A stretch of 48,259 nt of DNA from contig MU839282.1 in the NCBI GenBank assembly GCA_030685235.1, forward strand, positions 1 to 48,259, read 5' to 3'. A program made the position numbers and the translations under genes. This document shows positions 22,599 to 35,280 of the stretch, piece after piece (position 1 is the first letter of the stretch; the number at the start of each line of letters is the position of its first letter). This DNA is from Copromyces sp. CBS 386.78. Taxonomy: Eukaryota > Ascomycota > Sordariomycetes > Sordariales > Sordariaceae. The notes under the pieces are model-generated. The model did no database searches. It was given only the letters and a program-made list of their open reading frames with translations, and was not told the DNA's origin.

Positions 22599-25500
22599 AT
22601 GTCCAAGCCCGGTAACATCAACACTGCACTCATCTTTCCATCATCGCCTACTCAGCTGTCACCAGAACTTAAACTGTATCAAGCCGTGGGCGAATTTGCG
22701 CAAGCCTTGGATGGCGAGAAGAAGCAAGACTTCATGAGGTTACAAGCTCGATGCGCCGGTTCACCACCAACTGCGTTTGACGTCATCAGAATGACGGAGA
22801 AGCTCAACCGAGAAGGTGCTCGGCGGCATGCTGCTTGGACACCGGCGCCGGGAACGCGACTCGGCGGATTCCTCGGTCGGATACAAAAGTTTGCTGAGGC
22901 CGGGGACGTTCTGATTGGAGGTACACAAAGCCTGATTGCTTCGGGTGTATGGACGGCAGTGAGGGTGTCACTAGAGGTATTTACTACGTGTTCTAGACGC
23001 CGGTTTAATCGTTGCTGAACCAAGGACTGACCGTTAGACGTATATTTAAGGCAGCAGTGGGCCATTATGCATATTTCGACCAGGTCTCTTCACTGTTGAT
23101 GAGGATAACCCAATCCTGGGAAATTACCTTGGAGTTTGCGAAACACTTCCCTGACTCAGCTGAGCTACAAGCCTTCCTCGCCGAGTACCTTGTTCGTGTG
23201 GTCCAGTTGTGCAAGAAGATTATGCTAGTTGCCAAAAGGCCACCCTACCTCCTCCTGGCTGCGTCGATATTCTCAAGCTTCGACACTGAGTTTAAGCCAC
23301 TGGAGGAGGAATTGGACAAGTTGGGCACTATAATTCAGAAGCACTTTGACGTCCTTGTCGCGAAAGCTGCTCAAGAGCAACAGGTTGCCATCAAGGACGC
23401 CTGGAGGTTGTTACGTCGTATTCACAAAACGCGAAAACGTCAAGATGGACTCGAGCAACAACAAAGGATCTTGCATATTTTATCTCCCCGACAACCTCAA
23501 ATAGACGCAATATGGAGAAGGGAAAGGAAACGCGGAACCCCAAACTGGATGCTCAACGCTCCCGAATACAAGGCATGGAAGAGGAGCACCAAATCAGTGC
23601 TGAGGATTACTGGGCATTTTGGTTGTGGTAAAACCGTTGCCCTCGCAAGCATCATTTCGGACGCTATTATGGAGAACAAGAAGTGCGCTGGCTTCATCTG
23701 CAAAAAAGATGATCCGAACACGCTTGAAGGGCTCACAATCCTGGGTAGTATTGCCCATCAGCTGCTGCAATCAAGTGCAGCCCGTCAAGACTGGGAAGCA
23801 ATGATCCAACGAAATCCCAGTTTAATCGTTGGGTCGATGGCTACCTCCTCTATCGTCCAACTCCTTCAGAGTATGCTACCTCAAAACCAAGCCTTTTATG
23901 TTGTACTTGATGGACTGCAGGAATGTGCAAAGCAGGAAGTCGAAGTTGTTTTCGAAGCATTACATGACCTCCGCAAGTCACACCAACTATCTGTATGCTT
24001 TTCAACAACACTGGATGGTCTTCCTGTTGAACTTACCGAGGAATACCTTGGCATAGCTCATGTGCTGTCTTTGAACAGCTCTCAACGTGATGATGAAATC
24101 GGGCGTTTCATCAGAACCGAGGTACGAAAACGAAATGCTGTTCGTCAGCCTCCTTTGAACAGCAACCTGGAGAATGTGGTAACAGAGGCGCTTACATTAG
24201 GAGCCCAAGGAATGTAGGTTTGAGTCATTCTTGATTCTGGCCATCTTACATCTAACTAACACAATCGCTAATTACAATGTTATAGGTACCTATGGGTCTC
24301 ACTTCACCTAGAAGCCATATTCCCATCGCACAGCGATGGCATCCTGACTGACGAGTCTGTATTAAACATACTAAATCACCTGCCCCATGATTTACCGCAG
24401 GCCTTTGATCAAGCGCTTGGCCGAATCTCTGATCTACGCTATGGCGATCGGATATTTCAATTAGTGGCTGTAGCGGAAAGCCCCCTCACCAGTGAACAAC
24501 TCAATGTTGCCCTCAACGTTCAACCTGGCAATAATATTTGGAACGAAACCAAATTGCCGCGCAGTACGAAGCAGGTTGTCGCCCGCTGTGGCGGCGGCTT
24601 GCTAGAAGTTGACGAGGAAGACAACTGCGTTCGATTCATCCACCACAGTGTGGTATCGCATATGGGCGGCCTGGAGGTAGGAATTGGCGGCAGAAGCCTG
24701 ACTCGGAGCTGGATCTCGGACGCTGAAGCATATATGGGATCAGTGTGTGTGACATACCTCAACTTTCGGGAGTTGGATCGGCGCATGGTTCTGCACAGAA
24801 ACGTTGACCCCATTTCAGTTTCGGAGGCGCTGAAGAAAGAAGTATCGAGCTACAACCCGGTATTGACCAGAGTGGTCCGACATATCAAGGGAGATAAACG
24901 CCGACCAGCGGCGGCCAAGCAACTCAATATTTTTCCGATTCTGCTAGATTTGAATGACCGGAAAACTGATCCGGACATCATGACATGCTTTCTGCCTTAC
25001 GCAACCAAGCACTGGCTTCAACATACAGCGCACCTAGGAGACGAAGATGACGCTAATATTGGTGCACTATGGGGAGCATTGGTGGATGACAGGCCACCCC
25101 ATATTTCAATTCCTTGGAGTCAATCAGCGGTTGATCAAGGAGGGATGCTGGAATACGCCCTCATACACTCGCATGCCTACCTTTATCGCTTCGTCATGAG
25201 AAGTGTTCCTGAAGTGACCACTTTCCTGTCGAAGTCGACCCGCTACTGGACCCGAGGGCTAAAGAAGGACTTGATGCAGAAGGACCAAGCTACATGGCAG
25301 ACCGAGATCGGTGAGATGATAAATCGGTGCCTTGTCGCAGGTCCTTCTTTCATTCCCGCAGCCTACTATTGTGCTTTGATACAGGACGACCTGGAGGATG
25401 ACGTCTACCGCGATGCTTTGAACCCGACCATGGCAGTTTCAGAAAGAATGGTTGAAAATGGAAGATACGACTGTGCAATACGCATGGTCACTGACTTCCT

Positions 25501-27130
25501 GGAAACCAAATCCGCGAACATGACAAGGTGTTTGTGGGCGGTAGTTGAGCATGCATCCGCCGGAATATCTATAAACGTATGGCCCGAAGGCGTCCGAAAA
25601 GCTTTACGGGCAGCACTGAGAGTCCTAGCCTTACGGCAGTCATTACCGGCAAGCCCACCAGACCAAAACTCAGATTTTCCAAAGGACGCCTTTTGGAGGT
25701 CATTAGACGCCCTCTCAGAGGATGGGGATGGCAACGCCTTTCGGATTCTTTGGAAATATCGATTGTCTGTGGCCAACTGGGGAGGAGAAGGACAATACCT
25801 TGAGTCACTTGCACTTCGAAACGCTTTCGACCATCAAAACATCAACCTAGTTAGGATGATCGCGGCAAACTTGGACGTCGAATCCTATGTTTTCGAGCAA
25901 AGAGTGGGACACGCAAAACAACGAGCGGAGTCAATGATTTTCCCGAAGCTTCATCCAGATCGGTTGATGGATCCCATGAGCTATGTCTGGAGTGAGGAAC
26001 ACGAAGCTACCTCTGGACTCGACTTCAGGTTGTCTGCAGTCCAGGTTCATATTGTGAACAACAACTATGACGAAGCACTGGACCTTATCCAGAGCATTAA
26101 CGCCGCTAGCTACATCATGCATAAAGGTCTCAAGATCCCACACTACGTGGTTCAGCAGCGAATCGTGCTTCGTTGGATTATTGATCATCGCTCTGCAGTT
26201 GTCTTCCGAAGATTACCGTTCTTGTTGCGGGAGGTGATATTACATTGGCCAACAGTCCTCCTCTATACCATCACTACTTACGCACGTGAAGAGCCACCAA
26301 GCACCGAAGTCGCCGACAACGAGCGTGACATCTTTTTTAGATTGTTTAAAGAGATGTCATGCATCCGGTCTCACGACAATCCAGCTGTTAGCTTCAATGT
26401 TTTCCCGGACGTTGGCTCAGGGTGGACAGAGCTCCATGCGGCAGCCTGCTGGAAGCCTTTTGCCGTCAAGGCTCTGTTACAAACCTGCCCGGAGTGGTTG
26501 AATGAAACGCGGCTTGGGTACACGCCTTTGGTTGCTGCATTGGCCGGGCGGCTGGAGGAAAAAGATACATTTGCAACGGTTGAGCTTCTCCTCAAGGCTG
26601 GAGCTGACATAGAAGCGCCGTCGGCATTTCCTCATCTTTCCCCACTGGACATCTCGATTGCACACCACCGGTTCAGTGTATCGCAATTGATGGTTGAATG
26701 GGGATGTACAAGCAGCATACTCCGAGACGGCACTGGAGACATCGCCTTTCATGCCCTATTGAAGATGACTGCCTTGCTGGAAAGTCGAATGGCCTTCCAA
26801 GGCGATGGCGCGGAGTGGGCAAGAAAGATTGAAAATGTAACATCATTCGAGGACCACTACAGTGCAAGGATCTGGGGTGCAACGCCTCTAGACTTAGCAG
26901 ATATACCTCTGCCACCAGACCGTGTATACGAACTGGAGGGATGTGACGAATTGCATTCCGAAGCCCAGGATTCTTTAGCAGGCTCGCATTGCAACTGCGC
27001 AAAGCATCATCGTGGGAAAGATCTACCGCCACCGGATCCTATCATTTTAGCCAAGTATGAATCCATCATTGAGCAGGCATACTTGCAGCGTCGTCTTGAT
27101 GAAGAAGTCGCAATGGTTGCGGAAGATTGA
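22599..27130 (+). CDS. NACHT-ankyrin STAND (NLR-like) protein
   Basis: Three exons, 22599-22976, 23051-24213 and 24286-27130; 1461 residues. The second junction restores QGM-YLWVSLHLEAI, a block typical after NACHT in this group. The first acceptor (TTTAAG) is less canonical but keeps phase and joins VRVSLE to AAVGHYAYF. The N-terminal region (FDVIRMTEKLNREGARRHAA onward) resembles the DUF7708 domain seen ahead of fungal NACHT modules. Walker A is GHFGCGKT at residues 314-321. Walker B is YVVLDGLQE with D413; the usual second acidic residue is replaced by Gln. From about residue 1226 there are two to three ankyrin-like repeats (GWTELHAAACWKPFAVKALL; GYTPLVAAL...TVELLLKAGADIEA; LSPLDISIAHHRFSVSQLMV), the likely ligand-sensing end. 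It is expected to act as an intracellular recognition switch. Confidence 0.88.
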
Positions 27131-28618
27131 GCTCGGACGTACTTGGGCCGAAGAGCAATTTTGGAGCGAGTACAAGAATGAGTAAGATGAGAGTTACGAA
27201 GGGCCTATCAAACAATTTCTTGTCAATATAAAGATTGTGTATATCTACCTACCCTAGGTAAGAATGGAAGGATTATACTGGAAAACTCCCATGTGTTTGG
27301 GCAACGACAGAGCGTGATTGTCTGCTACTATAAAGCCTGGCAGCTATTATCAGTCCGGGGAAATATCTGCTAGTATTTCCAAGTAAAAAGCTCAAGCATT
27401 CTAAATCAAATGGGAGCCCCGATTGCGCAACTTATGCATGGGAGACTGAGAAAGAGGAACTCGCGATACACAGTCCGGGAAGGAGGAGCTGGTGGCCACT
27501 CACTTGCTCAGGGGCGGGCCATAAAATTGTAACAGGCAACTGCGAGTGCGGCCGACTTGGACTTTTTACGGCGCACCGACACTCACTGCACAGCAAATCA
27601 TGATGGAACGACAGAGCTGAGGACCGAAGTATCTCCTGTGCTCCAACCGTCTGTTTAGAGGGGTGGTAGAGCGATCGAATTTGCCATAATCACCGAAGAT
27701 TCGAGCCACTAACAGAGGTACATCTGCTGGAACATCAACTGGAAACCTCCACCGGAAGTGATGATGGCTCGTTGTTTCAACTGATGAATGGAAAGGCTTC
27801 AGGGATAACCCGGCACGCATCATAATTATTGCACTGCACTGCACTTCCCAGATATCCCTTTAGAGGTACCTCTACTGTCTCTCTATCCCTTCCATTTGCG
27901 TGGCAGTCGTTGTAATGGTCACGGTCATGATGATAACTGTAAGACCTACCAGTCGGATAATAAACCGACCAACCTGAACACACAAGAATCACTGAATGCG
28001 TCATGACTGTCAAACCATTTCTTCTTTAGCACTATCTCAATTCGAATGCTTTGTAAACACCTATAGCCTCACCATAAGCCATGAGGGTAAACGACTATCC
28101 GCTGCCAATACAACAACAACAGCCTGAGCTTATGAGCTATGAAAACGCCGAGCGCACGAGCAATGCACCCCTTAGACCGCCGCACTCCTTTTCCTGAAAT
28201 GCTAGTGCAATGATGCTTTTTCCAGCCTTTTTCCGATTGCAAATGACCTGATGCATCTCTATCCATATCCCTGACCGTTCACTTCCTTTTTTCTTTCCTG
28301 TTTTGTTGTCCACCCTAAAGTTCTAAGTATCAACCAGGGACTCAAACCGATGCCAGAAAGAGCTTTGCGGCTCTAGTCAGGTATGTACCCGACGATATGC
28401 ATCCTAGTAGACAGAATAAGAAAAAAAATCGAAACCATAGACCGAAACCAAATACGGAAAATCAACCTGCTGAATCCATGAAAGCAAGTAATATCCTCTG
28501 CATTGGGGGTATATCCATCTCTACCACCTATGCTTTTGTCCCCCTACATCCACCTCCATCCTAGCTTCCCACCCCACGTATCTCACTGCATCAACTGGGG
28601 GTCAATAGCCTCTGCCTC
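27131..28618. other. Convergent intergenic region
   Basis: About 1.5 kb between the 3' ends of the NACHT-ankyrin gene and the large minus-strand gene. No open frame with recognisable content, no tRNA and no clear repeat. Presumably untranslated regions plus spacer. Confidence 0.45.
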
Positions 28619-31600
28619 CTAAGCAACGGGTCCATGCCCAGAAGGATGGTGGGGAGGGTAAGGGTAAGACAACGTCTGCATGGGCTGAGGCTGAGGCGGC
28701 ATATGCTGATGTTGATGCTGATGTTGATGCTGATGTTGAAGCTGATGCTGATGCTGATGCTGGAAAGGCGGCATCTGTTGCATCGGGGGCATCTGTCCCT
28801 GTCCATGCTGTCCAGGACCCGGCTGGGCCATCGGTGCCATTTGTGCCATCTGGACCATCGGTGGCATCGGCTGCTGCGGAGCCATCGAATGCGGAGCCAT
28901 GGGCTGGGGAGGCATTTGCTGGGGAGCCATCGATTGTTGGGGCATTCCTTGGGGGGGCATATGCTGCGGAGGCATGATATGTGGTGGCAGCTGTGGGAAG
29001 CTGTGCATCACTTGGTGATGGCCCGGAGGAATCGGAACGTTCTGAACGTTCTGAGGTTGGGGCGGCAAAGCCAGCAGTCCGGTGTGGGTGGGACCCATGC
29101 TTGGTGTTGTCGGAGCCGAGGCGCCGGTGGAGGGGCCAGCGGAAACCGGATCTGGTGTCTGGCTCATCGACATCATCCCCGGCTCGTTACCGTTCGGCCC
29201 ACCCGTCGCCGCCTTTTCAGCCTTCTTGTTGGCCAATGTCGTACGGCGCTTTTCAACCGCTCCTTGCATCTCACCTGAAGCCCAGCGTCCTAGGTCCCTG
29301 TTAGCTTACGCACATGCCGATCAAAGGCAGAACATCGGTACTTACTTCTCATGGAATAGCTCATCTTCTCCGACTTGCTCATTTCCGCATATGGCTTATC
29401 CGGCTCCGTGGTATTGGCCAGAGCAAATCCACTGGGCATCATCTTTGGAGGTTCGACGGGCTCGGGTGGGATGGGTGTGACCGCCTTGGGAGCCCGAGGT
29501 GCTTTACCTGGGCCCTTCAAGGTAGGGTGTGGACCAGTATTAACGGGAGGGGCTGCCTGGGGAGGAGGGATTTGAGCAAAGCTATGGCCCATCGGCGGGG
29601 GTCCTGGGTTCTTGATCTTGATGCGGGTCAACGGCTTGGTGATAGCCGGTGGCGCGGGAACTTGCGGCGGAGGACCACCAGGTGGGAAGGCTGGAGCGGC
29701 ATTGAAAGTGTGCATAAACGGCGATGGGCCAGGCGCCGGAGCAATAGGAGGCGGTCCATTATTGAAGAACAAGGCGGGTGCTTTCAATCCTCCTACAGGC
29801 TGCTGCGGAGCGAGTGCTGGAGGTGGTGGAGGAGGTGCGGAGGTAGGCTGGCTTGTGACATTCGCGTTCTTCTTCTTAGGGCCACGCTTCTTAGGCTCGT
29901 GACCCTCTGGTTTAGCCGAAATGGCGTTGCGAGCTCTCTTTTGCTGCCGGGGCTCAAGCTCAGGATCGTTCTCAAGCGCAAAGTTGCGTTTCCGCTTATC
30001 ACGCAACGAATAGCTCGACTCCGGGGTCCCGGCCGTATTGTTGGTGCCCTCCGACGAAGCAGTTGATGGCCTTTGTACCTGCTGTTCTTGTGGTGGTGGC
30101 AGTTCTGGCGCACCATTATCCAGTGGAGCAGAGTTGTTATAGAACGATTGCGGAGCAATCTCCTGCAAAGGAGGAAGTGCCACCTTTGGCTGACGCTGGC
30201 GCTTAGTCTTTGCCTCCTCTGTTTCCGTCGGGGCAGGTGTAGGGACAAGTGTTTCCTCGACTGAAGGAGGAGCAGCTGGCGCACGACCACGTTTGCGGCC
30301 AGGTTTCGGCTTTTCTGCTGGCAAAAAGGTCTCTTCAGGCTTGGGTTCCTCAGGTGCTACGCTAGCCGCCTCATCACCCGGTGGGAGTTCCTGAGATTCC
30401 TGAACATCCTCAGCAATCTGGGGTTCCACATCCTGCTGAGGCTCGATAGCTGGCTCGGCTGAATCAGCTTGTTCAGCAGCAGCAGCTTGCTCGGCTTCCA
30501 ATGCCTCCTGAGCCTCCTTGGCTTCTTGCTCCTCCTTCGCTTTCTGGGCTTGCTCCGCCAAAATCAGTTTCTTGGGCTTGGGTCCACGTCGCTTGCGGAT
30601 TACAGGCTCAGGAGCAACCTCTGTAGCTGGAGTTTGGTCAGAAGCCTCAACGGAATCGTCATTGGAAGCCAGTTGCTTGCGCTTGCCACGCCGTCCAACA
30701 ACAGTTGATGGACCGCCGGTAGGGGTGCCGGCACGACTAGGATCCTTGCTTTGATCCGAGAGGTTGCGAGGTTTGCGCACCCGCTTTCCTTCAACAACGT
30801 TTTCTTCCGCAAGCTCGGCCTTTCCAGCACCTTTCCTATGGGGTCGGGTCTCTGTGATGTCCCAGCGCTGCTCTTCGATGTTCTGTCTACCAACTGCGTT
30901 GGCGTGAGGATTGTGCTTGAAGCCATATGCTGCGGCCATGATCTTGTCCTGGTCCTTTTGGTGCTCGTAGATGGGATCATCTGACGAAGGCTTCGGTGCG
31001 CGAACACCCCTGAGTTCAAAGGCAGGCGGTCCCTTGGTGGGCTCATCGTAATGGCGACGGAAATGCGGCGCATCTTCCGCTTTCAGGCGGTTTTCCCAGT
31101 TGACGATCGAGACGTCATTCTTCTTGCGGCGCTCTGCATTGTCCTCATCGTCAACAACTTTCCTGAGTTCACGGAACTCTGTCTGCCAGACGTTGAGGGT
31201 TTCAGACATGGCTTCGGCCAGCTTGTAGAGCGTGGCATCGTCCATGTCCTGGAAGTCTTCCAAGGCATCCGCAAAGTCTTGGACGTCACGAATCTTGGGA
31301 AATGACCACTGCTTCCGTGGCTGTCGGACCACCTCTAAGGGCTCGATAGAACCAGCGGCTTTTTCGGAGTCAAATACGGGCCCATTGACATACTGCCCGT
31401 CTTCATCGTCGGCTACAGATCCGGTTGCCAGGTCATCATCATCTACAATCTCGGAGGGAGAAGGCGCGGCAGTCGGAGGTTCAGTTGGCGGCATATCATC
31501 GGCTGGACGAGACGCCTGCTTCACCTTTGGTAAGGGAGCGGGCTCTGTTGGGGGAAGAGTTTCCGATACTTCGCCTCCAGACTCAGCCCGTGCCTCCAAG

Positions 31601-33684
31601 AGCCGTGGAATGTAGTAGTTGTTTCTAAACTCCATCATCGACATACGAGGTTGCCCACTCGCCACCATCTTGACAATTTCCTGTCGCCAGAGTTTGTAAA
31701 ACTCTTCCCTGTTCAGCTTGCGGCGCCCATCCCAATTAAGTTCAGTAGACGTGGGTTCTGAGACGGCGACCGGTGCGACCGGTACCGTTTGTGCAGGTGT
31801 CGGACCCGGTGAGGTGGCCGGTGTCGGTATAGGCGTAGGATTGGCCTTGGTCATAGGATCGAGGACAAGCCTTTCAGTAAAAGGGCCAGGGTGTGTGACA
31901 TCATCGTCGAGGTAGGGTGTGAGCTTCAGAGAAGCAGCTGTAGGTGTCTCGAGGCTATAGACCTTCTCGAGGTCCTTCATGCGGGGAGGAAAGCCTGGCT
32001 TGGGAGGTCGTACGATTTGAGAAGATGACGCCGGAGAGGCTGTCGCAACCGAATCATCACCTTGTGTGGTAATAGGCGGGGATGGCGGGCGATTGCTTGG
32101 TTGAGAGTTGACCTTGGAAGAAGGGGTCGGTGGCGAGGGATGAGCCTGTGGAATCAGTTCTGGCACGGAGTGCAAATTGGTTGCTTCATCTTGCTCTGTG
32201 GGCTCTTCCTTAAAATGCCCATTACGAAGCAGATTTTGGCGACTTGGGGGGTGATCCGATGGACGTGATTTCTCAGTCTCGTCTGAGGCGGCAGCTATCT
32301 GATGTGAACCTGGCTCATTGGTTGAAGTTTTGTTGGAAGGAACCGTGTTACCGTTTTCCCGTGTTGATGGGTTTGGAGTAGTTTCATCCCCATTACTGGT
32401 GCTTTCAATGTTGCCATCCTTGGGCGCCTGCCCTGCTTCATCAACAGCGCGAGGCAATGGCTGTTCACGTTGCGATACAGCACCGGTTCTGTTGGGATTT
32501 GACGGCTGACTGTCCGCGGATGCACCTTTAGTGGCCGACTGCTCCAACTCCTCCTCTACCTCAGGTATTTCATCCATAGAGACACCGACCAAGATGGTAT
32601 CTTGCACGTCATTGTCTGACTGATGCTCAGCATAAGTGCTCTGCGCCGTAGCTGGTTTCTTAGACGCTGGCTTCCGGTGAGAGGATGAGTTACGTGCAGG
32701 CGCCGGAGACTTGTTGCTCCGCTTGTTCCGCAAGGCCGTATGATCATGGTCCTTGACTTCTTCAGCCTCAGACTCTCCTTGGGTACCCCTTCGCCGGCGT
32801 CCACGGGTCGCTGGTATGGCGGCAGTCCTGATGAACGAATCGACTCTGGCGACGGGCGCGCCCGATACATCCTCAATTGTTTCCTGGTTGTAGTCGACCT
32901 TTTGACGCTTCCTGAGAGAGTGGCCACCTTTCTCATTTGAGTCTCCGTCACCGTGCTCAACAATGGCTTCATGAGAGGAGTCAAAGGTCCTGGACCTCTT
33001 GCGAGCTGATGGGGTGCCAGCAGGCATGGCAATGCTCGAAGGGGCCTCAAAGGTGAATGGTGTTGTTTGGGCGGTGCGATCACTGTGTGGAGTGACGCGG
33101 AAAGAAGTTGAATCAGGTGCCGATGGAGAAGCAGTGCGGCGCTGTTGATGGTTTGGATAAATGGCTTGCCTGCTCCTACCACCTCGGAAGGAGTTGGTTG
33201 AAGAAGCGCGTTGATGGCTCGGTGAATGATGAGACTGTTGCTGGTATTGCTGTTGTTGTTGCTCAAATTGGTGACCCTGAGTTTGATGCCCATGCATCTG
33301 CGGATATGCATGCATTGGAGGGTGTGGTTGATTGTTCTGTGAATGCGCTGTGAAGGAGAATGGAGGATTCTGAGTGGTCAGATCCGAAAAGGGGGTGTAG
33401 GTGGTGGAGGAGGGGTGAGGCGCATGTGAGTTGCTGCCAGGAATGGAAGGATTAACAGTGCCGGTGATGGTATTGGTGTTGTTAAAGCCATTGGCTTGGG
33501 GAAAAGGTGTAATCTGGAATTGATGCTCGAATTCGTGCTGCTGAGCAACAGGGCGCTGCTGATGTTGTTGCTGTTGACTATGTTGGCTAAACTGTTGGCT
33601 GTGGTGTTGGTGGTGAGATGTAGATGACAGGGTCCCACGCATTTTCTTGGTCGCGCGCCCGCCGCGGCCACGTCCGCGCTCCAT
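28619..33684 (-). CDS. Large disordered nuclear-type protein with AT-hook-like motifs (unrecognised)
   Basis: Two exons, 33684-29346 and 29289-28619; the 56-nt intron has donor GTAAGT, branch GCTAAC and acceptor CTAG. The junction reads SYSM-RRRWASGEMQGAVEKRR, and the product is 1669 residues. It starts with an RG-rich segment (MERGRGRGGRATKK) and a Q/H-rich region. Three AT-hook-like basic motifs occur: KRRGPKPKK near 1030, GRKRGRAP near 1127 and KKRGPKKK near 1263. Two segments look folded and conserved: about 645-700 (KLNREEFYKLWRQEIVKMV...) and about 790-930 (FPKIRDVQDFADALEDFQDM...). An E/A/Q-rich coiled coil lies near 1040-1080. The tail is P/Q/M-rich with a His-Gln dipeptide run. This points to a DNA-binding scaffold or chromatin-complex subunit, but I do not recognise the family. 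Confidence 0.75.
28703..28762 (-). repeat. Hexanucleotide repeat encoding a His-Gln run
   Basis: On the plus strand it reads as alternating GATGTT/GATGCT units. Inside the large minus-strand gene it encodes an alternating His-Gln tract near the C terminus. The unit is in frame, so length changes would alter the tract without disrupting the downstream frame. Confidence 0.8.
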
Positions 33685-35280
33685 ATTTAAAGCCGGTGTA
33701 AGTCACTCTGCAGCAGAAGGACAGACTGGACTGCACAGACTTCAGCTGTCGGCTGGTCAGAGCGAGAACTCGATACTATTTGGGCGGTGGTGGAACATAA
33801 GGTAGACTCTGCCAGTGTGAGGCGAAAAGTCAAAAAAATGCACTAACCTTTCAACGTGTCAGGGAATCGGCTTGCTTCAGCTTTGCCAATGGTTGGATCT
33901 AAGACGCTTCAGGCTTGGCGTTCGCTGAGTGCCCAGCACTGGTTGGGTGAAAATATGGTACTCGAAAAGATATCGAATAGCAATGCTCGCTGTCTGGCAA
34001 GGCTGGCCGTTCGTCGTCAATTCCTCTGGAAAAGAATGCGGAAGAGGATTGGCCAGAGTTGTGTGCAGTAAACCTGAGACTGGGTTTGTCGAGTGTGGGA
34101 GTTGAGCGAAAAGTGAAGGCCGGACGCACGGGCAAAAGCAAGTAAGGTACAGGAGACGGGATGGGCGGTATTAGTGCAAGCCGCCGGGGCCAAGCAGTTT
34201 GGGGAATGTGTGCACCCTCTGAAGAAAATGCAGAGAAGTGGGTTGGAGAAGAGATATCGAGATTGGCGAAGACGTGGGATGGTGTATCCTCCCGGCGAGC
34301 GAAGTGCGCGAGAGGTAGACAAGATGTTGCAACGTCTTCCAAATTCGCTGCTTGACTTTGGCTGGGAGGTGCGTGGCCGTGACTTGACGGCCGAGTAGAT
34401 TTCTTCCTCACGCCAGTTTTGGAGGTTCAGATTCCCGAATAAGCCACAGCCAATCACACGCGAGTACAACTTGTCAGTTCTGGCATGAAAGACCCACAGT
34501 ACAGCTGCTTGCCAGCCGACGAGGCCACTAACATGCTCCAGCACATGCGTTGAATAAGACAACTGGCCAATCATACCTCACCATTTCCAGCCTGCAATTG
34601 TAGATCAACAGAACCTTGGCCGCTCATTTGCTTCATGTCATTCATTGCGCGAGCTGCGTGGGGATTCACTCTGAGCAGAACCTGAGTGAGCTACTACAAG
34701 CTGGCAGGTGATTGAGGGTTTTGAATCATTGGACTTCACGTTTTGAACTCGTGGCTCAGCTCATCAGCACGTCGAAACAAGGAGGCTGACCAGTGATGAT
34801 GAGGCTGTCATCGACATCCAGAAGGAAGGAAGGGCTGCAAGAAAACAAGTGGATGGGCCTCACCAATCCCGTCAAGCCTTACCAGAGCGACGATTCAGGT
34901 ATTGACCCAACGCCAGACTCTTGCGACGTTTGAGCTTCTCTCAGTCACTTCGGCATTTATCCAATGTACGTCCAAGAGATCTGTGGTCAGATCAGCGTGC
35001 GCTTTCTCGAACACGCTAGGATAATGGATATGGTTTTCATCTTGGTGTTTGAGACGGGAGTGCAAAGGTACCTGTGTACATGCCCGTGCAACCCCGCAAA
35101 TCCGCACCAAATCTGCCTGGTCCCCGCAATGCATTGGGTGCCCGTCCCTGAATGGACTGTGCTCCCGCCCGCCGCTCCCTTATCTCGATTGAATCCACCC
35201 ACCCATCCACCCTGGGACATCATTCCACCCTCGACAACACAAGAGAACATCGGGACGCACATCGCCCGCCAACAATCACC
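33685..35280. other. Divergent intergenic region, large nuclear gene / MTC1
   Basis: About 1.6 kb that must hold both promoters. A minus-strand frame of 170 codons (34411-33899) and a plus-strand frame ending near 34070 have no motif and look fortuitous. C/T-rich sequence with CCA and CCC runs just before 35281 is typical of a leader. Confidence 0.45.

Noticed and set aside
28634..29278. Plus-strand frame of 214 codons, Leu/Met/Arg-rich
   Set aside because: Complement of the Q/H/P/M-rich tail of the large minus-strand gene; repetitive shadow.
33899..34411. Minus-strand frame of 170 codons upstream of the large nuclear gene
   Set aside because: Low-complexity S/P-rich, no splice or domain support; more likely leader or promoter sequence.
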